Assembly: GCA_020631655.1 (NCBI GenBank)
Contig: JAHDGV010000008.1
Coordinates: forward strand, 1-32,842
From: Chloroflexota bacterium
GTDB lineage: Bacteria; Chloroflexota; Anaerolineae; Promineifilales; Promineifilaceae
DNA: 32,842 nucleotides
Direction of reading: 5' to 3'
Numbering within the stretch: the first letter of the stretch is position 1; each line of letters starts with the position of its first letter. Below the pieces are notes generated by a model. It did no database searches, was not told where the DNA came from, and saw nothing but the letters and a program-made list of their open reading frames with translations. The position numbers were made by a program, and so were the translations under genes. Positions 1 to 8,696 of this stretch are shown here, one piece after another.

Positions 1-2039
1 GTCACCAGTGGGTAGCCATCAAAGTTACGCGGCCGTACAACACCGTTGCTCACCGTCATCTCTTCGATGAGTGTCGAGCTGATTCCCCAGACAATGTTTC
101 CTTCTGCCTGCGCACGCGCACCGTCGGGGTTGATTACGATGCCCGGGTCAATCGCCTGCACGCATTTGTGGATCGTAATTACTCCGTCATCGGCCACCGA
201 TACAGCAACAACCATCGCTACCATCGTGTCAACGTCAGGAGAACAAGCAACGCCCCATCCCTGACCTTCTGGCAGGTCTGAGCCATAACCGGCTTTGTCG
301 GCCGCTTCGATCAGCACCGCTTTCATTCGCGTACCAAAATCGTCATCGGCCAAATGATCGAGCCTAAACTGGAGCGGGTCAGCCCCTGCTTCGTGAGCCA
401 GCTCATCCATGAAGCTTTCGTTGGCAAACACGTTGGCTAATAATCCCAACGAACGCCACCAGCCGGTCCGCAGGGGGAACGGGGCGAGATGAGTATTTAA
501 CTGCCGGTTCGGAATGTTGTCGTAGATGTTGAACGCACCACGCCAAGAGCCAAAGTCGGTCCCAAACACAAATTTCAGTGGAGCTGGGAAGAATGGAAAG
601 GCGACTTCACCACTCGAGTGATTATGGTTCAGGGCCACGATTTTGCCGTTTTCAACCCGGCCGCTCATCTTGCTCTTCGTGGCAGGGCGGAAATACCCAT
701 CCCGCATATCCTGCGGCCGGGTCCAACCGACGTGTACCGGCTTGCCCACCGCCTGCGACAAAAACGCTGCTTCAGTTGCCGCCTCGGTTGCCAATTTACG
801 GCCGAAGCCGCCGCCAAGATAAGTTGGAATAACCGTGATCCCATCTTCTTCAAGGCCGGTCACCTCGGCCACATCACCCCGAACTGAGTTGGGGAATTGG
901 GTAGATGCATACACTTCGGCTGTCCCATCGTCTTTGATGTTGACCAACGCAGCTTGTGGCTCTAAGTGAGCGTGAACGGCGAACGGAGTTGCGTATTCAG
1001 CCGTGACACTTGGTGTCCCAATCGCATCAAAACCGTCCCCATCTTTTTGGATGACGGTCCCAGCCCCGTCGCTGGTATCCATGAGCGCTTCAAGTTCTTC
1101 TTGGCTCCATAACTTGCCCTGATCCCATTCGATATTGATTGAGCCTATAGCGGCTTCCGCCTGCTGGCGGGTTTTTGCAACAACCCCGACCAACCCTTTT
1201 TCAATATCGATGGCTACCTTTTCGACGCCCGGTTTGTTGGGCGCGTCACCGGGATCGGCCGAAATCAACTTGCCTTCAATCGTGGGGGGATGCGCGACGA
1301 TACCGTACAACGTCCCTTCAACCCGTGCGTCGTAGCCGTATACGGCGTTGCCTCGGATTTTGTCTTCAAGATCAACCCGCGGCATCGATTTCCCGATAAA
1401 TTTAAATTCTGAGTTTGGTTTAAGGGTGATTTCTTCTTCCGGCTCGGTCCATTCAGATACGTTTGAAACAATCTCGCCGTAGCTGATGGCTTGGTCTGGA
1501 TTGGCGCTAACGCGGACAAATCCATCGGCCGTTTCAACGTCACTGGCCGCCACACTCAGCAAGCTGGCACCTTCTGCCACAAGCATCGTGCGCATGGTAG
1601 CGGCGGCCATCCGGCCCGGTTCCCACGATGTCGAAACAGAGTTCGATGCACCAGTTCCGAAACTGTCGGCCGGTCCCAGACCCGTATGTCCTTGCACAAC
1701 TTTGACTTGCTCCCAAGCCACGTCCAGCTCTTCGGCCGCAATTTGCCCAATGGCCGTGTGGATTCCTTGCCCCATTTCAACTTTGGGAACATAAATTGTA
1801 ATTTGGTTGTCTGGTGCAATCTCAAACCATGAGAGCGGCGTATCTTCAATCCCGCCGGGGGCACCCGCACCGCTGGAAAGTGTTCCGGCCATAAACCGGT
1901 AAAAGCGATTGCGCCCAAGGGCCACACCAACGGCTAAACTTCCGGCCGTGGCCCCTAGTCCAATTAAAAAGCCGCGCCGAGTGACGCGAAAACGACGTTT
2001 TTTGCCAGAGGAATCTGGAGCGGTAACTTGATCGCTCAT
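1..2039 (-). CDS. Molybdopterin-binding aldehyde oxidase/xanthine dehydrogenase-family large subunit (isoquinoline 1-oxidoreductase beta-subunit type), C-terminus runs off the left edge
   Basis: Minus-strand reading frame open from ATG at 2039 to the window edge (absent from ORF track because it is truncated). N-terminus MSDQVTAPDSSGKKRRFRVTRRGFLIGLGATAGS has a Tat-like RR motif; internal VIPTYLGGGFGRKLATEAATEAAFLSQAVGKPVHVGWTRPQDMRDGYFRPA is typical of the Mo-hydroxylase large subunit. Confidence 0.9.
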   Translation of the reverse strand, partial: MSDQVTAPDSSGKKRRFRVTRRGFLIGLGATAGSLAVGVALGRNRFYRFMAGTLSSGAGAPGGIEDTPLSWFEIAPDNQITIYVPKVEMGQGIHTAIGQIAAEELDVAWEQVKVVQGHTGLGPADSFGTGASNSVSTSWEPGRMAAATMRTMLVAEGASLLSVAASDVETADGFVRVSANPDQAISYGEIVSNVSEWTEPEEEITLKPNSEFKFIGKSMPRVDLEDKIRGNAVYGYDARVEGTLYGIVAHPPTIEGKLISADPGDAPNKPGVEKVAIDIEKGLVGVVAKTRQQAEAAIGSINIEWDQGKLWSQEELEALMDTSDGAGTVIQKDGDGFDAIGTPSVTAEYATPFAVHAHLEPQAALVNIKDDGTAEVYASTQFPNSVRGDVAEVTGLEEDGITVIPTYLGGGFGRKLATEAATEAAFLSQAVGKPVHVGWTRPQDMRDGYFRPATKSKMSGRVENGKIVALNHNHSSGEVAFPFFPAPLKFVFGTDFGSWRGAFNIYDNIPNRQLNTHLAPFPLRTGWWRSLGLLANVFANESFMDELAHEAGADPLQFRLDHLADDDFGTRMKAVLIEAADKAGYGSDLPEGQGWGVACSPDVDTMVAMVVAVSVADDGVITIHKCVQAIDPGIVINPDGARAQAEGNIVWGISSTLIEEMTVSNGVVRPRNFDGYPLV

Positions 2040-2512
2040 TAGGCTGTCCCTCCTTGGATCGTTTCGGCCGCTACAGCAACCGCACTTTTAATTCGATGAT
2101 AACAACCGCAACGGCAGTAATTATTTTTCATCGCGTCAACAATTTCTTCCTTAGTAGGATTGTTGTTTTGTTCCAAGAAGGCGGCCGCCTGCATCATTTG
2201 GCCGCTCATGCACCAGGCACATTGGGGAACTTGCCCGTCTAAAAATGCCTGTTGCACCGGATGCAAGGTCCCATCTTCGGCCGCCAATCCTTCTAGCGTT
2301 GTAATTTCAGCATCGGCAACGGCCGCGACCGGTGTCACACATGACCGGGTAGCAACCCCATCTACGTGAACCGTACACGATCCGCAAATGCCTGCGCCAC
2401 AGCCGAATCGGGTGCCGGTCATTCCCAATCCATCACGGATGGCCCATACCAATAAACCATCCGCATACGCATCATCGAGCTCCATCTCCGCACCATTAAT
2501 CGTTAATTTCAT
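2039..2512 (-). CDS. [2Fe-2S] small subunit of molybdenum hydroxylase (IorA/CoxS-like)
   Basis: CGAGICGSCTVHVDG and CAWCMSGQMMQAAAFL...NNYCRCGCYHRI cysteine motifs of two [2Fe-2S] clusters; stop/start overlap (TAATG) with the large subunit; purine-rich SD (AGGAAGG) upstream. Confidence 0.93.
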   Translation of the reverse strand: MKLTINGAEMELDDAYADGLLVWAIRDGLGMTGTRFGCGAGICGSCTVHVDGVATRSCVTPVAAVADAEITTLEGLAAEDGTLHPVQQAFLDGQVPQCAWCMSGQMMQAAAFLEQNNNPTKEEIVDAMKNNYCRCGCYHRIKSAVAVAAETIQGGTA

Positions 2513-2633
2513 CTTTACCTTCCTATCAGTTAGGCCGTCGTTTATTTCCGCAAGACTGGTGTTTTCAATTGGTACAGATCTAGGTTGTGAAGATCGAATT
2601 GAAACACTTGGAACGATTTAAAGTATAAAAACG

Positions 2634-2645
2634 TAGATTAATCTA
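2634..2645. promoter_or_regulatory. 12-bp perfect palindrome TAGATTAATCTA in the divergent iorA / UPF0182 intergenic region
   Basis: Sequence equals its own reverse complement; lies between divergent genes. Function is inference. Confidence 0.3.
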
Positions 2646-2830
2646 AACATAGATCAACTGCATTTCTAATGGAAGTTCAACAAGATATTTAGGGTGGCTG
2701 GGTTTGTATGGCAGTTTGTTACAGCGAACTTTATAAACAACCCAAAAACGAAAAGCTATATTTTTTTAGATCGAGAACTAAATCTGATAGAATCTTCTAT
2801 CTTTTATCCTTAATTTTTAAGCACCAAATT

Positions 2831-5755
2831 ATGCGTAGACCCGATTACTCAGATATTCCAGATGCATTTAGGCGCGCTTTCGAGGGGGATGACGGTGGCG
2901 GTGGTCCCCGAAATCCAAACGACGGCGGCAGTGGGGGAAATGGTGGCGAAGAAGGCGGTGGAAATTACCAGCCAGAAAATGCCCCTCCACCTCTTTGGCG
3001 TTCACGACGCTTCTGGGTCATTCTAATTCTTCTATCCCTATTTATAGGGCTTAATCAAATCACCTCGTATTACACAGACTTTTTGTGGTTTAGCGAACGG
3101 GGGTATCGTAGCGTTTGGACGACCCAAATTGTTGCGACTTTAGGGACCTTTTTCAGCTTCTTTGCCATTGCGGCCGTCTTCCTGCTCGTCTCGTGGCGGT
3201 TAGCACGTCGTAATTCTTTGAACATTGCGGTTCCGTATTTTGGGGGTGCGCTATCTAGCGCATCCGGCAATTACTTGATCAACGGCGTTGCCCTGGTTCT
3301 GGCGTTTATGATGGCTTCGGCCGCCGCCACCATGTGGGAAGAGTTTTTGCTCTTCTTCAACCAAGCGCCGTTTGGCAAAGTTGATCCAATATTTGGGAAT
3401 GACATCAGTTTCTATGTCTTTTCTTTGCCCATTTACACTTTTATTCAGGGATGGCTGATGCCACTGGTGATCTTTTCATTGATCGGCACAGTGGTTATTT
3501 ACGTGACACGTTTGTTGCCCAGCCTTCCTCGGCAGGGGCAAACGATCCAGTTTTCGGTAGCGGATATTCCGGTATCGATGCGGCGTCAGCTGGCAATTCT
3601 CGGCTCACTCTTCTTTATCTTATTGGCAATCGGGAACAACTTAGCCCGTTTTGAATTGCTGTTTTCTGATAGAGGAGTTGTGTTTGGGGCCGGGTACACC
3701 GATGTCAACGCATCGCTCTATGCACTGTATATTCAGGCAGCCGCGGCCGCAGTTGTAGCTGTTTCATTGCTATATAACTTCTTCCGTCTTGAATTTAGGC
3801 CGGTTATTTTTGCGGGCGTTTTGTGGCTTATCGCCATCATCGGGGTGGGGGGGATTTATCCCAACATTTTGCAACGCTTTGTGGTGGTCCCAAACGAGTT
3901 AGCTCGCGAAATGCCCTTTATCGAGAACAACATCGAGTTTACTCGCGAGGCGTTTGGGCTAGATAAAGTAGTTGCCAAACCGTTTGGTCAGGTTGATGAT
4001 CTGACGGAACAAGACTTGGCGGAAAACGATGCGGCCCTTCAAAACGTTCGTTTGTGGGATTATCGGCCGCTTGAAGACACCTATAAAGAGCTTCAAGAGC
4101 TACGGCCTTATTATCAGATCGAAGAAGTTGATATCGACCGATATGAGATTGACGGGCAGACCCGCCAAGTGATGTTGGCCGCTCGTGAGTTAGATAAAGA
4201 CGGTTTGGACACCGATGCTTGGGTAAACCAAAAACTGGAATTTACACACGGGTATGGACTTGTCATGAACCCGGTTGATCGCTTTACCAGACAGGGTCGG
4301 CCGGAATTCTTTGTGAGTGACCTCCCGCCATCCAGCACGGTTAACATCGAAGTGACTCAACCAGAGATTTACTTTGGTGAGTTCACCAATGACGTTGTCT
4401 TTGTTGGATCAGGCTTGCCCGAGTTTAACTATCCCGGTGAAGTTGAAAATGTGTACACAACGTACTCAGGAACAGGCGGTGTACCGCTAAGCAACAATCT
4501 GCGTAAATTTGCGTTTGCCTTCCAGTTTGGCGAATCTAATCTGTTTTTCAGCCAGTATATCAATCCGCAAACCCGCATTCTTTACAACCGGCAAATTCAA
4601 GAGCGGGTGAAAGAGATCACTCCATTTTTGACTTTGGACCGCGATCCTTACTTAGTTGTGGCCGATGGCAGACTTTATTGGATTCAAGATACCTACACCA
4701 CCAGCAATCGCTATCCATATTCAGCCCCAATTCGATATGATGGTGATGGGGCATTGATCAACTACATCCGTAACAGCGTTAAGGTTGTGATCGATGCATA
4801 CAACGGAGAGGTAAGTTACTACTTGGTCCTCGGAAACGAAGATCCAATTATCGATGCGTATCAGCGAATTTTCCCCGGTTTGTTCCAACCGGCATCTGCG
4901 ATGCCAGCCAGCCTCCAGAATCACCTGCGTGTTCCCGAGAGCATGTTCAAGATTCAAACGCGCCAATACCAAACCTATCACGTGACCGATCCTCAGGTGT
5001 TCTTCAACAAAGAAGACTTATGGGATATTCCACAAGAGTTGTTTAACGAAACTTCTCAAGAAATGGAACCGTACTATGTTCTCTTTACCCTTCCGGGAGA
5101 GGAAAACCCAGAATATCTGCTAATCCAGCCGTATACCCCAGCAACCAAGAAAAACATGATTGCTTGGATTGCGGCCCGCAATGATCCAGAATTTTACGGC
5201 CAGATGGTCGCCTATGAATTCCCGAAACAGTCACTTGTGCTTGGACCCATTCAGGTTGAAAGTGCGATTGACCAAGAGCCAGATATTTCTCAGCAACTCT
5301 CGCTGTGGGACCAGCGTGGCTCTAGTGTAATCCGAGGGAATTTGATCGTGATTCCGCTGAATGACAGCTTCTTGTATGTTGAGCCGATCTACCTAGAGTC
5401 GGATAACAACCAGCTCCCAGAGCTCAAGCGAGTGATTGTGGCCAGCGGTGAACGAGTTGTGATGCGTGAAACGCTGAATGAAGCGTTGGTTGCTCTGCTT
5501 GAAGGGGATGGTGGAAACATTGTCCTTGAAGAGGTAGATTTTGGTGCAAGCGACGATGTTGACTCGAGTGCTGACCCGGTTGTTCCTGTTCCTGCGATTG
5601 TTGACGGCACAACGGCCGAATTAATCGATCAGGCGAATAGCCAGTTCGAAGCGGCACAAGAGGCACAGCAGGTCGGTGACTGGGCCGAATACGGCCGGCA
5701 AATTGAGGCTTTAGAACAGACGCTTCAACAGCTATCAGCCCAAAACGCTGAATAG
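2831..5755 (+). CDS. UPF0182 family large membrane protein
   Basis: Multi-pass N-terminal half followed by a large soluble region (LRPYYQIEEVDIDRYEIDGQTRQVMLAARELD..., DRDPYLVVADGRLYWIQDTYTTSNRYPYS) characteristic of UPF0182. ORF opens at 2708, but MRRPDYSDIPDAFRRAFEG at 2831 looks like the real start. Confidence 0.9.
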   Translation: MRRPDYSDIPDAFRRAFEGDDGGGGPRNPNDGGSGGNGGEEGGGNYQPENAPPPLWRSRRFWVILILLSLFIGLNQITSYYTDFLWFSERGYRSVWTTQIVATLGTFFSFFAIAAVFLLVSWRLARRNSLNIAVPYFGGALSSASGNYLINGVALVLAFMMASAAATMWEEFLLFFNQAPFGKVDPIFGNDISFYVFSLPIYTFIQGWLMPLVIFSLIGTVVIYVTRLLPSLPRQGQTIQFSVADIPVSMRRQLAILGSLFFILLAIGNNLARFELLFSDRGVVFGAGYTDVNASLYALYIQAAAAAVVAVSLLYNFFRLEFRPVIFAGVLWLIAIIGVGGIYPNILQRFVVVPNELAREMPFIENNIEFTREAFGLDKVVAKPFGQVDDLTEQDLAENDAALQNVRLWDYRPLEDTYKELQELRPYYQIEEVDIDRYEIDGQTRQVMLAARELDKDGLDTDAWVNQKLEFTHGYGLVMNPVDRFTRQGRPEFFVSDLPPSSTVNIEVTQPEIYFGEFTNDVVFVGSGLPEFNYPGEVENVYTTYSGTGGVPLSNNLRKFAFAFQFGESNLFFSQYINPQTRILYNRQIQERVKEITPFLTLDRDPYLVVADGRLYWIQDTYTTSNRYPYSAPIRYDGDGALINYIRNSVKVVIDAYNGEVSYYLVLGNEDPIIDAYQRIFPGLFQPASAMPASLQNHLRVPESMFKIQTRQYQTYHVTDPQVFFNKEDLWDIPQELFNETSQEMEPYYVLFTLPGEENPEYLLIQPYTPATKKNMIAWIAARNDPEFYGQMVAYEFPKQSLVLGPIQVESAIDQEPDISQQLSLWDQRGSSVIRGNLIVIPLNDSFLYVEPIYLESDNNQLPELKRVIVASGERVVMRETLNEALVALLEGDGGNIVLEEVDFGASDDVDSSADPVVPVPAIVDGTTAELIDQANSQFEAAQEAQQVGDWAEYGRQIEALEQTLQQLSAQNAE

Positions 5756-5789
5756 GAATTAGACCTAGAAACTCTCGTTATGTGCTAAC

Positions 5790-5854
5790 AGACTCTGGAA
5801 GTTTAAATTTATTTGGTAAAAGCCATTTAAATTGGTTAAAAACTTCCGAAGTCT
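5790..5854. repeat. Inverted repeat, copy R1 of a two-copy family (AGACTCTGGAAGTTT ... AAACTTCCGAAGTCT)
   Basis: 15-bp arms (13/15 complementary) at 5790-5804 and 5840-5854 with 35-nt loop; flanked by GCTAAC on the left and GCGCGTAA on the right, as in the copy at 12287-12349. Confidence 0.7.
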
Positions 5855-5911
5855 CTATCAAGCAGGCGCGTAACTACACCGTTTCAAAAGTTTTGGCACT
5901 TTCTTCGGAAT

Positions 5912-5981
5912 CGTCATACCCACGAAGGTGGGTATCCAGCGCCAGACTTAGCGCTGGATTCCTGCCTGCGCAGGAATGACG
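5912..5981. repeat. REP/MITE-like nested palindrome (CGTCATACCCACGAAGGTGGGTATCCAGCGC...GCGCTGGATTCCTGCCTGCGCAGGAATGACG)
   Basis: Outer CGTCAT/ATGACG, inner TCCAGCGC/GCGCTGGA, plus two local hairpins TACCCACgaaGGTGGGTA and ATTCCTGCctGCGCAGGAAT. Confidence 0.8.
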
Positions 5982-6040
5982 GCTCGACCAACAGAATACT
6001 TGATTACTTTTGAGACGATGCAGTAGCATTATTCAGAAAT

Positions 6041-6084
6041 AAAAAAGCGGTTGTGAACTTAATTGCTCACAACCGCTTTTTTTT
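6041..6084. terminator. Bidirectional intrinsic terminator
   Basis: AAAAAAGCGGTTGTGA-acttaattgc-TCACAACCGCTTTTTTTT, between UPF0182 and the convergent REC-kinase gene. Confidence 0.85.
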
Positions 6085-6104
6085 GTGCAAAATTTATCTG
6101 ATTT

Positions 6105-7586
6105 TTAGACCTGTGGCTGGCTAGAAGCTTGCTGTGCGATTGGGATCAACAAATGAGCCTCAAGCCCTGTAGATCCATCCACTCTGTTATCAATCGTAAA
6201 TTGGCCGCCAACGCTCCACAAAACCGAAGCAACGGTGGCCAAGCCCAGCCCAATCCCTTCAACTTCGCCGGTAAAGTTACTTTCAGATTGGTAATACGGT
6301 TGGCAGATAAACTTCAACTCTTCGGGTGCTAGATTGGCTCCATTGTCTGTGACCGTTAATTTGACCTGTCTACCTTGGTCCGCAATCGATGCATTGATAT
6401 CGATTGTCGGTTTGTGCATCGGATGGAACTTGCGAGAGTTATCAATTAACTCGCCCAAGATTACCTCGAGGGACTTTTTAGAGAGAGAGAGTTGGGTGGG
6501 GCCCGCGCCGTTGATCCGGCCGACGTTGATGTCTTCAACTTCTAGAGATGAGCCAACTGATGCTGCTAAATCAGGTAGAGCATCTAGTGAGAATGTTTCC
6601 CCTTGCTCTGACAAATTAGGCGAATCAACATATTGCAAAACGTCTTCAATCGCTTCTTTTAGACGATCTGCGTGGCGCATGGCCGTATCAAGCAGATCTT
6701 TGACTTCATCTGGTGGCAAATCATTGTAGCTGGCTAAAAATTGGATGCCGCTGTACATCCCGATAAGTGGGGTGCGCATTTTATGATGGACGGCCCGTTG
6801 GAACTTCCACATATCTTGGCGAGCAACAATTTGGCTGGTGACATCTTTGATGCTGATCATCCAAACCATTTCCTCATTGGAAACCAAACGGTCTAATGAT
6901 TCGATTTGTAGCCACAGGGGTGGCATTTTCGGCGTTTCCGGCCGTAGAAGATAGCGTGGTTCACCATCAGGTGCCCAGTCTGGCCAATTGCCCCAAGCTG
7001 TTTCTGGTTCTAATCGATATCTTTTTTGGACCACATCTAAGAACGGATCTTTGATATCTTCGTCCATGTCAACAGGAAGCCCCATATACAAACGGGCCTG
7101 ATGATTGGCAAAGGTGCATTTGCCTTTGTCATTAATCAGCAAATATCCATTTTCAGATAGATCTGCTACCAGTTGGAATTTCGCTTTTTCTTCTAAAAGT
7201 CGACGATATCGATTAAGGCGGGTGATGGTGCGGACTCGCGCTTGTAGCTCCAGAGTGTCGTATGGCTTGGGGATAAAGTCGTCGGCCCCAGCTTCGATCC
7301 CGCGCAGTCTGGCTGAGCGGTCATCAAATGCGGTAACCATAATGATGGGAATATCGGCCGTTGATGGGTTGGCTCTTACTTTTCGACAGACGTCAAAGCC
7401 ATTTAGGCCGGGCATACGCACGTCTAAAAGCACAAGGTCAGGTTTTAGTTTAAAAATTTTATCGAGGGCTTCAACACCGTTTTCAGCAAAATGCAGATCA
7501 TAACCCTCCTCTTTTAAGAGGCGGTTCATGTGATTGCGCATTAACGCTTGGTCATCAACGATGAGAACCTGACTTGTATAGTCCAT
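6105..7586 (-). CDS. Response-regulator receiver / sensor histidine kinase (REC-PAS-like-HisKA-HATPase)
   Basis: N-term QVLIVDDQALMRNHMNRLL...DLVLLDVRMPGLNGFDVC...PKPYD receiver; H-box region AVHHKMRTPLIGMYSG; HATPase motifs ELIDNSRKF and GIGLGLATVASVL. Confidence 0.87.
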   Translation of the reverse strand: MDYTSQVLIVDDQALMRNHMNRLLKEEGYDLHFAENGVEALDKIFKLKPDLVLLDVRMPGLNGFDVCRKVRANPSTADIPIIMVTAFDDRSARLRGIEAGADDFIPKPYDTLELQARVRTITRLNRYRRLLEEKAKFQLVADLSENGYLLINDKGKCTFANHQARLYMGLPVDMDEDIKDPFLDVVQKRYRLEPETAWGNWPDWAPDGEPRYLLRPETPKMPPLWLQIESLDRLVSNEEMVWMISIKDVTSQIVARQDMWKFQRAVHHKMRTPLIGMYSGIQFLASYNDLPPDEVKDLLDTAMRHADRLKEAIEDVLQYVDSPNLSEQGETFSLDALPDLAASVGSSLEVEDINVGRINGAGPTQLSLSKKSLEVILGELIDNSRKFHPMHKPTIDINASIADQGRQVKLTVTDNGANLAPEELKFICQPYYQSESNFTGEVEGIGLGLATVASVLWSVGGQFTIDNRVDGSTGLEAHLLIPIAQQASSQPQV

Positions 7587-7755
7587 AAAAGTTTTGCACA
7601 GAACAACCGATTCACGACATTTAATCTAAATGTCGTTCGAGATTTAAAAACGTTACATTAAGTCCCGATCGATTGTAAAATAGTTTACACTAATTTTCAG
7701 AAAGCGTGCATGAAGACACCACTTTGTCGGATAGTTTAATTAAATCCTTTATTTC

Positions 7756-8661
7756 TTAATGTTGTCCTTGCTTCATTTTCGCAATTTTCACGGTCTGATA
7801 ATAAATCTTTACCGTGTCATTTATGTCACGGCCGTACCCACCGGCTAGCGTAACAACCGTGGGCCAATTGTTTCGCCTGCATAAGTCCAGCACATATTCA
7901 TCCCGTGCCTTTAAGCCTGCGTAAGATAAATTTAGCCTGCCCAGTCTGTCACCTGAGAAAGGATCGGCCCCGGCCAAATAAAAGACCATTTCCGGTTTAA
8001 AACGATCCAAAGCTTCGTTTAAACCGGTTTTTAGCGCCAGTAAATAATCAGCATCGCCAGTTTCGATGGGGAGGCCGATGTCTAAATCGCTTTGGGCTTT
8101 GCGGGCAGGGAAATTCTTTTGACAATGGATCGAGAAAGTAAAAATTGATGGATCGTTTTGAGCGATCAATGCGGTGCCATTCCCTTGATGAACGTCACAA
8201 TCGATCACAAGAACGTCAGAAATCAATCTTTCTTGTTGTAGCACCCGGCTGGCAATAATGATGTCGTTAAATAGGCAATAGCCCTGCGGCCGATCCCATT
8301 GCGCATGATGTGTGCCTCCGCCACCGGTGCAGGCGATGCCGTCGTCTAAAGCGGATCTGGCGGCCATAATCGTGGCTCCAACCGTGTGACGCACCCGTTT
8401 GGCTAGCTCTGGTGACCAAGGCAATCCCATTTCCCGCTCTAGTTTTGGTGGAAGAGTTCCATCCCGAATTTGCTGAATATAATCGGCCGAATGGGCCAAT
8501 CTGAGCTGTTCGTCTGTTGCTTCTGGGGCTGGGATAAGGTCTTCTTTAGGAAAATCCGGGGAAGCGGTAATTCGCTTTTGGAGCAGGGTATACTTTTCCT
8601 GTGGAAAGCGATGCGTCTCCGGCAAAGGGAAAGAATGATGCGCATAGTAAAAAAACTTCAC
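7756..8661 (-). CDS. Histone deacetylase-family hydrolase (AcuC/HDAC-like)
   Basis: AGADPFSGDRLGRLNLS, VIDCDVHQGNGTA, ACTGGGGTHHAQWDRPQGYCLFND catalytic/metal-binding motifs. Likely start GTG at 8661 (VKFFYYAHHSFPLPETHRFP) rather than the upstream GTG at 8679. Confidence 0.87.
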   Translation of the reverse strand: MKFFYYAHHSFPLPETHRFPQEKYTLLQKRITASPDFPKEDLIPAPEATDEQLRLAHSADYIQQIRDGTLPPKLEREMGLPWSPELAKRVRHTVGATIMAARSALDDGIACTGGGGTHHAQWDRPQGYCLFNDIIIASRVLQQERLISDVLVIDCDVHQGNGTALIAQNDPSIFTFSIHCQKNFPARKAQSDLDIGLPIETGDADYLLALKTGLNEALDRFKPEMVFYLAGADPFSGDRLGRLNLSYAGLKARDEYVLDLCRRNNWPTVVTLAGGYGRDINDTVKIYYQTVKIAKMKQGQH

Positions 8662-8696
8662 GACGATGATTATAACCACGAGAGGCGAAAAGTAAC

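Noticed and set aside
578-1930. Multiple overlapping ORFs on both strands (e.g. 578-832, 1486-1794, 1556-1930)
   Set aside because: All overlap the continuous minus-strand Mo-hydroxylase large-subunit frame, which has clear family motifs; these ORFs have no recognisable domains.
3070-5666. Antisense/alternate-frame ORFs inside UPF0182
   Set aside because: Nested in a well supported long CDS; low-complexity composition typical of shadow ORFs.
6105-8661. Functional unit of REC-kinase plus HDAC-like gene
   Set aside because: A gap of about 170 bp with AT-rich sequence separates them and no known functional link; same strand only.
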